DNA from: Paraspadella gotoi
Lineage: Eukaryota > Chaetognatha
DNA: 64,000 nucleotides
Direction of reading: 5' to 3'
Assembly (NCBI GenBank): GCA_051294375.1
Contig: CM119265.1
Coordinates: 21,390,278 to 21,454,277 of the forward strand
Under the pieces are notes generated by a model, which saw nothing but the letters and a program-made list of their open reading frames with translations, ran no database searches and was not told where the DNA came from. The position numbers and the translations under genes were made by a program. Of the stretch, positions 27,414 to 38,900 are shown piece after piece; positions within the stretch are counted from its first letter, which is position 1; each line of letters opens with the position of its first letter.

Positions 27414-28584
27414 TAGTGTTCCGATAACCGTTAACGGTTATTAACGGTTAAAAATAATTTTAACTTAACCGTTAATATATTTATTTTAACGGTTAAATTC
27501 GGTTAATTTTCAAATGTGATTTTTTTTATTTTTTGGTATGAAATCTTTAAATTTAAAAAAACCCTTTTTTTCCTGTTCTCTTATTCTCCTCTTCCCTTCT
27601 AACCATATTTTTACCCCTTTCTCTCTTCTCCACTTTTTCCCTGCTTTTTTCCTTTGTTATTTTCTTCTTTTTTTTCTATCCTCATCTCTCTCTTATTCTT
27701 TCTTCTCCTTTATTTATCTCCTCCTATTCCTTTCTTTTTCTTTCTCACTTTTCCCCTTTTTCTTTTCCCCTTTATTTTTTCTCCTTTTTTCGCCCTTTGC
27801 TTTTACCTTTTTCATTTTTTTTGCCCTTTCATGCAAAAATATATATTCAATTTAGCTAAAAATAAATAATCCCTCTTATTTTTACTTTTTCTCTCTTTTT
27901 CTTTCTCTCTTTAAAATTAACAAAGAAGCAAATGAAATAAAACCGAATGAATGAAAAAAATCAATAAAAAACCAAATAAAAAAATTATTTTAAAAAATTT
28001 AAAAATTAATAATAGAAGGAACAATCTTAAAAAAGACATATAAAAAGAATAATGATGATATACTTTTTAATTAAACTGAAAAATATATTTATTAATCAAT
28101 AAATATTTTGATCAATCGATAAAATTAAATTAAATTCATGACCATTGGTCATAGTTTATGAAAGACTAACAACAGAAAACAAGTGTTTAAGAAACTAACA
28201 ACTACAAAAATATGAGGAAGAGAAGTAGAGAAAGAAAAGAGAAAGCAAAAGAGAGAAAGAGAAAACAAAATATAGAATTAGAATTTGATGGTATCCTTTC
28301 GTTTCGTTGTGTTATGAGATTAGCAAAAATATTTGTTTTTTACAACAATTTTATTTGACATAAAAAACAGACATATTTCGACTCTGTTTCAAGTCTTTAT
28401 CAGCGAATTCAAGAGCCAGAGTTAAAGAGAAAATACTATTAAATACTTTAGTTTGTTTTAAATCTTAATATTTTAAATTTAAAGTTAAATTATAAATTAA
28501 CCGATCTTAACGGTTAACCGTTAAAAATGTTAGTTTTAACGGTTAAACGAATTTCCTAAAAAATTAACGGTTATCGGAACTCTA
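27414..28584. mobile_element. hAT-like non-autonomous DNA transposon
   Basis: The ends are near-perfect terminal inverted repeats, TAGTGTTCCGATAACCG at the left and TAGAGTTCCGATAACCG (reverse complement) at the right, one mismatch in about 20. They fit the hAT end pattern YARNG. The flanking octamers, GGTCCGAA (27406-27413) and GGTCCTCA (28585-28592), agree at six of eight positions, as expected for an aged 8-bp hAT target duplication. Subterminal AACGGTTA/TAACCGTT motifs are repeated at both ends, resembling transposase-binding sites. The 1.17-kb interior has no transposase frame: it is pyrimidine-rich (27540-27900) and contains a fragment related to the palindromic insertion at 59752-59958. 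Confidence 0.75.
28330..28410 (-). repeat. Decayed relative of the hammerhead-bearing repeat
   Basis: The stretch with AAAACAGACATATTTCG resembles the arm of the palindrome at 59786-59865. On the minus strand it reads CTGATAA, a GACT/AGTC hairpin, GAAA, then TATGTC: a hammerhead-like order in which the conserved G of CUGANGA is lost and stem I is not complementary. Probably a dead copy nested in the hAT-like element. Confidence 0.5.
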
Positions 28585-28721
28585 GGTCCTCAATCTTGTC
28601 GGGCATTAACTTATTTCATGTCAAACATCGAATTATGATAAATTATGCAAAAAAAAATATGTCCGTCAGTCCGTCCAACCTTAGTAAAAAACTCCAATTA
28701 CTCGTGATTGGATGGTTGGAC

Positions 28722-28970
28722 TGGAATGAAATTTTGTGTGTGGGTAGGAAAGTGTGTGATTGAGCTGGATAAGAAGTTTCGTTGGAATCGTGCAAGTGGA
28801 AATGGAAAAAACCAAAGTCATATCTACTTGAAGTATTTTTATTTATATTTACTCATAATTATTATATTTATTAAAAATTGGATAGAAAATTGAAATGAAA
28901 TTTTGTGTGTGGGTAGGAAAGTTTGCAATTAAGCTGGAAATAAATTTTTGATGGAATCGTAGAAGTGGAA
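28722..28970 (+). repeat. Direct duplication of an ~80-bp segment
   Basis: Copies at 28722-28802 and 28891-28970 share AATGAAATTTTGTGTGTGGG near the start and a GGAATCGTxxAAGTGGAA end. They are about 169 bp apart, start to start. Confidence 0.75.
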
Positions 28971-29065
28971 GAGTTTAAATTTAAAAAACAAAATACACAA
29001 TGTGTATTAGACATTTATTTGAATTTTTAAAAATTTCTCTCTCTTCTCTCTCTGATTGATTGATT

Positions 29066-29270
29066 GCAAGTTGACCAAATATTGCCAGTTGACCAAGTTA
29101 TCCAAGTGACCTAAATTCTGCAAGTTGACCAAATTTTGCAAGTTAAAAAAAATTATGTCAGTTGACCAAATTATGCCAGTAGACCAAATAATGGAAGTTG
29201 ATTAAATGACGCATGTTGATAAAATTATGCAAGTTGACCAAATTATGCAAAATTAGCAAATTATGCAAGC
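29066..29270 (+). repeat. Degenerate ~20-bp tandem repeat (about 10-11 units)
   Basis: The unit is close to GCAAGTTGACCAAATTAT, with variants such as CCAGTTGACCAA. Divergence between units suggests an old array. Confidence 0.8.
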
Positions 29271-30957
29271 TGGTATAAGCGAGGCTACTGGTAATGATTG
29301 ATAGATCATTTGATTTATAGATTTTTTCATCGTGAATTTCCTTTCGATTTTTTCATATATTTATTATATGCGTTTTATTTCGAATTCAACAAGGTTGATT
29401 CGGTACATACATGAGCATCAAAAACAAGCTAAGACTAAAGACAAAACAAAGTTAAAGATTGCATGAAAACTACCACTATAGACAAAACAAGGTTAAAGTT
29501 ATTGATTAAAATATTTCAATCATTAAAGAATGCGACTATTCTTTTGAGAACTAAATTAGGAAGTCTGTTATGATTTTTTATGTTAAGATCACAAATTGAA
29601 AGTCAGAAAACATTACCCTGATTTATCATCGGATTAGCTTATTACCGCTTAATTATCGTAGGCAGATCCGACTTTGTTTGCTCAAACTTGTTTCCTTATA
29701 CGTAGCTTATAAAAACAAATAAAAATATTAGCATTACAACCTTTGCCACCGACTAAGAATTTAGAATAGAGTGATCTGTGGTAATTTATAAACAAAAAGG
29801 TTCTTCAAAAATATACGACGCCAAAGTAAACATTTCGTATGAATTTAAAAAACAAAACGAAAACCATTTTCCAGCCGAGAAGTGTTTCACTAAATTTAAG
29901 ATCTTGATAATGGCCGAGTCGCACTCGATTCTCGAGGGAGAGCCTCCGAGTCTCAGACGGCACGAAACAGAGCCGAGTGAAGCTAGGGGTCCGACACGAG
30001 GTGACGACTAGGATGAAATTCTCAGAAGAAACGAGTTTTCTCTCTTCCCTTGTTGCACGATCTCCAACATTTCACTCTCCTTCATCGTCAAACGAGGGAA
30101 GAATGGGAGAACATTTGTTTTCCCGGTTTACAACCAGACTTGCGAATTTAGGAACTGACCGAAAAATACGTGCGTTTGATTCATTATAACCTCGATGAAC
30201 CAAGGTCGCCCGACCATAGCCATCGATTAAAAGTCGGAGGAAAGCGATGACTTTTGATTGATGATCATGGAACGACTCAATTAAAAAAACGTATAAAATA
30301 CGTAACTTATTTTTTCCCTAGAATACGAACAATTGCTAATAGTTATTTTAAATACGTTAAACGAAAAAGAATTTTTTTTAAAAAATGCCAGAATTAGTCT
30401 TCCAAAAAATTATGTCTCAAAATTTAATTACTTTGCCAAGTTATTTACGGCTTAGCAGCATGTTCTCCCAAATGTTTTTCTTAGCCTTAGGTCTAAATAA
30501 GTTAAAACTTTACAACTGAGATTTAAGCTATTTTTTGTTTCAGTTCATAAAATATTAAACTAAATTTCGAGTTCAATAAATAATTTATTCATTCGACTAG
30601 GAAGTAAGGATTCAATACAAATCAGTTAAACTGTACATTGTTGATGTTGATAGTTTAATGATTACAAATTTCATTTTTCTGATTTAATTCAAAAATATAT
30701 ACTCTGTTAATACCGAGTGCTCAACTAAGATATTTTGCAAGTTGATATTATTAGCGGTGTCTTCTAAGAAAAAACTTCGCTGCGTGAGATTGTTTTTTTC
30801 TTTTAGTTTTATGTTTTTATTGTTTTTTTTCTTTTTTAAGATCTCTGATTCTTTCACACTTAAATTCAAAATTCCTGACAGGAGCTTGCTTAGACGATTC
30901 TAAGACTTATCTCGCCTTTCATTTACCATCCTTTCGGGTCGTGTACGTATTATTTTA

Positions 30958-32075
30958 TTAGAAGGCATTAAATGTCCTAAATGCAAAAAAATCTAATTTT
31001 GTTAATATATTAAATTTTAGAAAAAAAATAAAAATAACTTGAATACTTTTTAAAGACAATCTTTTTAATTTGTTATTTTCTTGTTCTAATATTTTACATT
31101 CATCCCAAATAACCCCTGGGTCAGGAAATTGACAGGTATTAGTGCAATCAAAAAGGTGTTGTAAAATAGCAGAATCTTTTATTTTATTATCTTTTACATA
31201 ATTTTTATGTTCCGATTTTCTTTTTTCCCACAACCTGTCAGTTTCCCCATTGTACATTTTACCACATTTTAAAGGGATTTGATAAACATACAAGATTTTT
31301 CTTCCTCAGGGATCGGATCTTTAAGTTTAATTAGGTTTTGTTTAATTGTATTACAACTTTTGTAAGCAGGTAAAATATTAAAACGTTTACATATCCTATA
31401 TAAAGTAGAAGCTAGTACAGATCCAGGAAAAGGAATTGTAATTCTTTGTTTAGCTAATTGTTCTGCTTTATTTTGTTTTTTAATTTTTTAAAATATAATA
31501 GGATTTCTTAGTTTTTATAATTCCTCTTCTTGAACCTTGCTTACAGTTTTCAGTATTACTTGTTTTGCCTTTTCCCTGTCCCATCCATTTGCAACAGAAA
31601 CAGATTCTATTAAAGTTAATTCATCCTTTAACTACTGTTTAGTCGAGAAATACTTAAAAGGGTCTTCGACTACTGGTTTTTAATACTGGTTTTAATAATA
31701 GATTTTTTAAATTTAAAATCTCAAAATTAAAAGAAATAGGTATATAAATTGGTGTGCGTTTTCTTTCTAATTACACTAGTTTCAACGCTTCCATTTTCAT
31801 TTAAAATTCGTATATCAAGGAAAGAAAATTTATTTGTAGTTTGAGATTCAAAAGTAAAGTGAATTCTTGGTTCAAAAGAATTAATGTAAGTCATAGAAGT
31901 TTCAATATCAAAACTTAATTGTCAAAAATAAAATAGTTAGCATGTTTAAAGATTATTTCTAAAAAATATTTAATTTCTGGTACACTAAAGGGGGTGTTTA
32001 ATATTAATACTACCATTTTGTCTATAGGAAGCAGGACGGCATAACCAACCCGAACCCCGCCTCAAAGATTTAGTT
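30958..32075 (-). mobile_element. Penelope-like retroelement remnant (reverse transcriptase and GIY-YIG pieces)
   Basis: Minus-strand reading frames, broken by frameshifts and stops, follow the order of a Penelope-like element polyprotein. Visible in order are pieces of the reverse-transcriptase C-terminal part (INSFEPRIHFTFES, FLDIRILNENGSVETSVIRK, KKTHT), a connector (LTLIESVSVANGWDREKA, ITIPFPGSVLASTLYRICKR, KDPIPEEEKS), and then a GIY-YIG-type endonuclease start, VYQIPLKCGKMYNGETDR, followed by EHKNYV. The arrangement FLDV...VYRKPTHT and KDPxPxEKxSxVVYxIPC...YxGET is characteristic of Penelope-like elements. At least three frame breaks and the YNG variant of YIG show it is dead. The 5' reverse-transcriptase half is missing or unrecognisable. 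Confidence 0.8.
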
Positions 32076-32236
32076 TACCTTTTTGATTGAACAAATGAAA
32101 TTTATGTAAAATACATGCTTGATTCCTAAACATATGTACATACTTGCTTTGTTTAAATTCACGTAATCCAGAATTAGATTCTGCGTTGCACTCCTCTTAG
32201 CGATCCAGTGGGACAAAGTTTACTCTGTCTCGGGAT

Positions 32237-32320
32237 ATGGGAAAGTTCGCGTTGATCGCGCTGCAGCTGCTGCTGCTGAGGTTTGGAGCCGAAATTGAGT
32301 CGACCTGCAAGAAACTGTAG
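32237..32320 (+). CDS. 27-codon ORF with a signal-peptide-like sequence (possible orphan first exon)
   Basis: MGKFALIALQLLLLRFGAEI and a short Cys-containing tail form a very typical secretory leader in a small closed frame, about 660 bp upstream of the EDEM3 start on the same strand. Possible donors follow CTGCTGAG (GTTTGG) and the stop (AGGTCGTG). No partner exon is visible, and EDEM3 has its own leader. It could be an alternative first exon, a tiny secreted peptide or chance. Confidence 0.25.
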   Translation: MGKFALIALQLLLLRFGAEIESTCKKL

Positions 32321-32980
32321 AGGTCGTGTAATTAAGGGCGAAGAAAATGAAACAAATGGTCAACGTATTGTTTACAAACAAAATTTGGAGGCCACGACCG
32401 CATCACGTGACTAGTCTGACTAATCAGGAGCGAAACTGAATATTTTACAAGGTCATGTGATTTTTTTCGTCCTATCAGGGCGAGAACAGCGTGGAGCTTG
32501 TGAAAAAATCTTCAACGCGTTCAAATATCGATAACCCATATTTTTACCATAGTTGAGGCCTTGATGCCTGTATGCCTGTAAGCCTGTAAGCCTGTAAGCC
32601 TGTAAGATCGATCAAAACGCTTACTTATCTTGTCTTCTCTCTTTTTTTTTTCAAAACGAAAAAAACATGTTTTCGCTTTTTTTGGAATTTTTTTAATCAT
32701 GCGTGATCGTTCTGTACATATGTGTTCTCTTGTTATTTCGTTAGCCTACAATAAGGGCGAAGGCTAAACTTGAAAACATTTCGACGATTAATTACTTTTT
32801 TTTTGTGTAGACAGAAATAAACGGCAAGAACTTTCTCTTGTTCCGCGTGATTCCGCTACCATTTTTTGGATCCGCTTCATAGAGTTTGTAAACAAAAACA
32901 AAGAACCGACGGGAAAATGAGAAGAACTTAAATCAAAATAATCGGGGCAATTGACGCCGCTTATTATGGTGTCAAATATA
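32321..32980. other. EDEM3 upstream region
   Basis: Presumed promoter side of EDEM3. It contains an 8-bp tandem repeat, (AGCCTGTA)n, five units at 32564-32605. No TATA box or other element is recognisable. Confidence 0.55.
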
Positions 32981-35900
32981 ATGGCGTCGACGAAGCTGGC
33001 ATCGTGCGTAAATCTCGTCGTTTTACTTTGTCTTCAAGTCGAAGGCATGACAGTGGAGGAGAAAATCGAGTTGCGGTTCGTAGAGTATATTGATCTTTTC
33101 ACTCTTAATGATTTAATTTCACTCTATTCTAAACAAACTTGACTTGATTTTTAAGGGATCAAACTTTGTCGATGTTTTACCACGCCTACAACGCGTACAT
33201 GACGCATGCGTTTCCGGCCGACGAATTGATGCCGCTGTCCTGTCGGGGCAGATACAGAGGCTCGGAACCTTCGAGGTATTATATGGCTCAACGAATGGAT
33301 TTTTCACTTTTTATGACAATGTTTAAAAATCTTATTACACCCTTAACCCCCCCTTAACCATAGTCGGCGAATGTAAAATTTAGCCGTAATATTTTATTTT
33401 ATGATTTATCTCTTATGGGCGTTCTCATCGTTCGTTGCAGAGGAAACGACGACGATACCTTGGGAAACTTCACATTGACTCTCATCGACTCCCTCGACAC
33501 TTTGGCCATCCTCGATGAGGGAGAGTTCGAAGTCGCTGTCGATCGTGTCGTCAATCAAGTCAAGTTCGACACGGACGTCACCGTTTCAGTTTTCGAAACG
33601 AATATCAGAGTCTTGGGGTAAAAATTGCTATTAATTAATAAATCAATTAAATATTAATGGAGCTATGGTTTTTATAGTGGCTTACTTGGAGGTCACGCTA
33701 TGGCGCTTAATCTTCGAAATAAAAACAAAATGCTGTGGTACAATAATCAGCTTTTAAAAATGGCGGATGATCTAGGACAAAGACTTCTTCCTGCATTTAA
33801 TAGGTAAAATAATGTTTTATTTGGCACATCGCCGCGGCCTTCGAAATTTGTCATTTTAATAGGCATCATAATTTGTCTACTTGAAATAAGTTCGTTGATT
33901 GTTACCATATGAGAACTAATTAATTTTTTGTGTACTTACTAATAACTACTAGAAAGTAAAATTTTTTAACTCAGTTCTACGGGAATCCCCTTTTCACGGA
34001 TTAACCTCCGCGAGGGAATCGACAAAGTGAACCGCGAGACTTGCACCGCTTGTGCCGGCACAATGATCCTCGAGTTCGCGGCGCTCAGTCGATTCACTGG
34101 AAATCCAGTGTACGAGGTGAGTTTCTCCGATTCAGAATCAAAATTTTTTTTTTTTTTGGTGATTAACTTATCTCTGGTCGTCGTATGTAGATTAAGGCTC
34201 GTCATGCGATGGAACAACTGTGGAATTTTCGGCACCGTGAATCCGAACTGGTCGGTACAGTAATCAACGTGGAGAACGGAGAATGGCAAAGGCGGGATAG
34301 CGGAGTTGGTGCTGGCATCGACTCTTATTACGAATATCTGTTTAAAGGTGAAAATTCGTGATATCAAAATTGTTTTTTGTCAATATTCACATTGGGGATC
34401 TACTGAGGGATGAAACGATTCTTTAAATCGCGATACAGGTTACATTCTCCTGGCTGACGATAACTATTTGGCGCGATTCAACCGGCATTATAAATCCATT
34501 CGGAAGTACATTCAGAAAGGACCAATGTGGGTTGATGTCCACATGCACAAGCCGACGTCAAATGCAAAAAACTTTATGGATGCTCTGATGGCGTATTGGC
34601 CGGGACTGCAAGTCTTGACGGGAGATTTAGAGTCAGCGATAGAAACGCACGAAATGTTGTATCAGGTATGGAATATAACCGCAAATTACGAGGGACAAGT
34701 AGCGAAACCTTTATGTAGTATGTAAGGGAAACATGAATTGCAAGCTGAAACTTATAATCATGGTAAATGTTTCTTGTAGGTAATGCGTCGTCACGGAGGA
34801 TTTCTACCCGAGGCCTTCACCACTGACTTTCGCGTTCACTGGGGCCAAAGTCCTTTGAGACCGGAGTTCATCGAATCGACATATTTTCTCTACAAGGTGC
34901 CCTGACGAGCGATCAACTCGCCACTAAAAAGCTTTGGCAAACAATATCGGATCTCGTAGAAATTGTCCTTATTAACGTTGAAGTGACCGAGAGGAAAGAG
35001 GGTCGCCATGTGGATAGCCCTCACACTTAGTGTGCCCAGAGGGTCTGGGAGATTTTTCCGTCAGTTGCCTGGCTTTCCGGAACTTCGGATCGGGCGGTAG
35101 GTGGTTTAACCGGCCCGTCACTCTTTTTGCAAAGACTGTTCCGACCAGGGCTCAAACCCGGGACCATTGGGTTCGGAGATGAAGCGTAAGCCCTGTGCGC
35201 TATTACGGCGCTGATGGAGGGAACTGTCGTATCCAACGGGTAGTGATATTACATCACCATCACAACAACGTAGTTATTGTTTATTTCATTAATTTAAAAA
35301 TTAAATGGTTAAGTGAATAAGTTTTTTTTTTTACTTACTCATTTCCAATTGCACGATTCAATCAAAAAAGATTATTTTCAAGTTTAATCTTCCTATTTTG
35401 TACGAAATTTCAGCTCAGTTGCTCAGTGCGAGCCCGAGTAATTAGTTTAAACCGGTCTGACTTTTTTTTGTTGCCTAATATTTTATAATTCGATGTTTTA
35501 TGATGTCTTGATTGATTGACCGACCAAATAATGGGAAGCGGTCAACGGATCCACGGTGTATTTTAGTCGTTAAGTAGTTCCGACTAACAAACAACCCAAA
35601 CGCCTCTTTGACTTCTGTTGATCTTTGATTAAGGCTACGAAGGATCCTCATTACTTGGAAGTCGGGAGACAGGTTCTCAACTCGATCGAACAATTGGCGA
35701 GAGTCCCATGTGGTTACGCTGGCATAAAGGACGTAAGGACCGGCGCTCACGAGGACAGGTAGCCCTCTTTTTAACGAAGCAAATTCCGGTGGCGAGAGGG
35801 GAATAGAGATAGAAAAACAGAAAGATTCGAAGGCAAAAAAGCGCGAGATAGAGAGGACTCATGTTTTCACCTAATGGAAGATAGTAAAAGACTCGATCTT

Positions 35901-38900
35901 CAGCTGCGTCTCACCATCGCCTCCAATCGTTTCCTCCTAGGATGGACTCCTTCGTTTTGGCCGAACTTTTCAAATATCTTTTTCTCCTCTTTTCCGACGA
36001 AGAAGATCTCAACATTGACATCGACGATTACGTTTTTACGACCGAAGCTCATCTTATCCCTTTGTCCATCTCCGCTTTTTCCCCGGTAATATTGTCAGAC
36101 CAGGGAAAGCGTTATGCTTTATAAAGAAACATATATGAACCAGTGGAAATGAAAGACACCACGAGTAACAAAGACTACAAACGCAATTAAAACAGCATAA
36201 CAAAATATTAGCAATTTAAAAAAAAGTAATTTCGGATTTAGTGTAGGACAAAAGGAATTAACAAACAAATTTAAAAACCTTTCTTTAATAATTAATATTT
36301 TACAATGACTACTTAGAAAAAGATTTTGCTCATTATATTCAATCCATCCTCATTCACCTATCCATTTGTCCGACCACGCGTGACCGACACAGATCTTAAA
36401 TTCCGTTCTCAGACGGCTTCCTCTTCGGAGTCGTCAACCAGTCCACCACCGATCGTTCCTCTCACACCCGCCGACGAAGAGGTGGAAGAGATGGCCAAGA
36501 CTTGTATCGCTCATCCAGAGCTGACCATGCGCTTCCCCGGAATGACGGAGGAAATAAGGAAACCGCTCCACAACATGGTGGAGATGGCATGCCCGAAATC
36601 GGCCCAGGTGGGACATATTATCTCGGGAGTGAAAGGAAGCTCGAGCTAGCAGGTTCTCGCGCTTTTTCGACTCCAGCTTAAAAAGATTCCAGTGCCTGTC
36701 TTGTGTCATTCTCTCATGTTATCTACTAAAAAGCTTTTTTACGTATCTTTTAAAATGTTTTAATATTTTTGCCTAAATTTGATATCTACGCTTACTTGCA
36801 TCAGCCCGTTGATATTAAATCAGTCAGTTCCACACGCATAAGCGACCAGCTGAATTATTTTAATTTCGTTACGAGCTAGCCACATTTGCGTGCAAAGCCG
36901 ATTGATCCTTTTATTGTATTTTTTTGCATTTGAATCGCGCGTATTTTTTTGAACGCGGACGTAGAAGAATTTGAGGTAGATTACCACAAAGAAAAAAAAG
37001 ATTTGATCGAGAACCTCTGGAGTTTCGTTTCTATTCTCGACATGCGTCAGTATCTTTTTTTTTTTCGGTTTCGTCGTCGTAGTCTTCGATCGCTAAATTG
37101 GCTTCCAACTTTTTTTTCTTCCGATTAAATGACTACCGGTCTTAGAAAACACGTTTCTTGATTTTTTTTTTCTGTCTCGACTCAATTCTACGTCGAAAAA
37201 AAACCTGTCTTTCAATTCTAAGTCGACTATACAGACGAAAGAAATGATTTATTGAAGCACCGCTTCTATTCTAAACGTATAGGGCGATGCTTCTTTTTAG
37301 GACTCGGTACTCAGTCACTTTGACATACGAGTCTTTTTTGTTGTCGGAGTCAGAGGGATTTAAAGATTCGGGAGATGTTCGTCGTTCATAGCTCTAGTTA
37401 AGATTGCTCAGTTAAGATTTTTTTTTCTTTGTCCATAATTTTTTTGACCTTCACCTATCTCTAGAATGATCCTAGGCACTAAGAGGTCCTCCATTAACGT
37501 GGAGGTTATTTGTATCTTGAACATTAAGTCAGAAATATTACTTTCTATTCATCGGTAATTTACGGTTCCGTGATAAAATACTGAACGCGAAATCCGAAAC
37601 TAAAACTCGTTTTTTTTCCCGTTTCTTTTTTCCCCCCCTTTTTCCAATCGAACAAAAAAAAAACCGTTCAGAATGACGTGGCGAAATTACGGGCGAGCGA
37701 ATTCCAGGCCGGCAACAAGGACCACATCGCCGCGCTGGAGCAGATGGGAATCCGGTTGGTGACGATGAAGGACGGCCGGGTGCAGCTACTGCACACGGCG
37801 ACGCAGGCTGCCTCGGCGGACGACGCCCGAGACGGCATGATCTTCATGCAGGAGATGATCGAACTCTCCAAGAGCGCCTCTTCACAGGAAGGTCCGCTAT
37901 GGATCCTTTTTTAGCTTTTATGAGACTTATGGGGATCCTCCATGCTATTATTTAATATGATGTCGGGAGCCCATTATGAGCGGAGTTTATTGTAAAGAAC
38001 AATGCAATGACAAGATGAAAGGCTTTAAGCATGGTAATAATGACTCATAATAAACTTAGACGCTGGTTAATAAATTTTATGTGACGTTCAAATCAATGCC
38101 AAATATTCAAAAGTTTGTCCGACATCCAATACCAGGATTTGCGAGTCTGTTTTTGTGGGAGTTTCATGTAAGAGTTTTTGAGTTTTATAGTGACACCGGT
38201 TTAGGAATATTTTAGTCAAAGTATTTTCTCTTTGATTCTGAGTACAGTAGCCACTGCAATGAATTTTAACATTAATTCCTAAGTTTTTATCTTTCAGCGG
38301 AGCCCCAAACACGCGTCGTGGAATTTTTCGATCAAAACGATGAGCTTGTCTCTCTTGTGGCGGGACCCGCCCAATTTGGTTACGATCTAGCTACAAACGC
38401 CCCGGTAAGTTAAAATTTCGCGATTTCATCTTTTTCCCTCTTCAGTAAAACAGTAACATTCAACCAAATCTTTTCTTGCTAAGGTTGAAGGCAAAGCGGT
38501 TAAACTGAATCCTATCCACGGATGTCGTGACATAACCAACGGAGACCAAATTGCTGGGAAAATTGCCATCCTCGAGCGGGGCGAATGCATGTTTATCTTG
38601 AAGGCGCGAAACCTTGAAAGGCTTGGTGCCATTGGTGGAATCGTCGTTGGTGAGAAACTTAGATGTTTTGAAAAACTTTTCTTTTTTTGTCCTAACGATC
38701 CATATCCCCCACCATCTTTCAAGACAACAACCTCGACTCGTCGGCTGTCTCGTCTCCCCTTTTCTCTATGTCCGGCGACGGCACGGACGACGTGCGGATT
38801 CCGCTTGTCTTCCTCTTCGATTTGGAGGGCAGGCGCGTCCTCGACGCCATCTCGATCGATCCTTCCCTCCTCGTTACCCTCGCTGAAAAGCCTGGCTATG

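Larger units (their letters stand above)
26889..32236. other. Transposon- and repeat-rich intergenic region
   Basis: No host gene is supportable here. The interval holds a hAT-like element (27414-28584), a duplicated ~80-bp segment (28722-28802 and 28891-28970), a ~20-bp tandem array (29066-29270) and a Penelope-like retroelement remnant (about 30958-32075). Between about 29300 and 30900 I see only AT-rich unique sequence and short frames without family resemblance. Confidence 0.65.
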
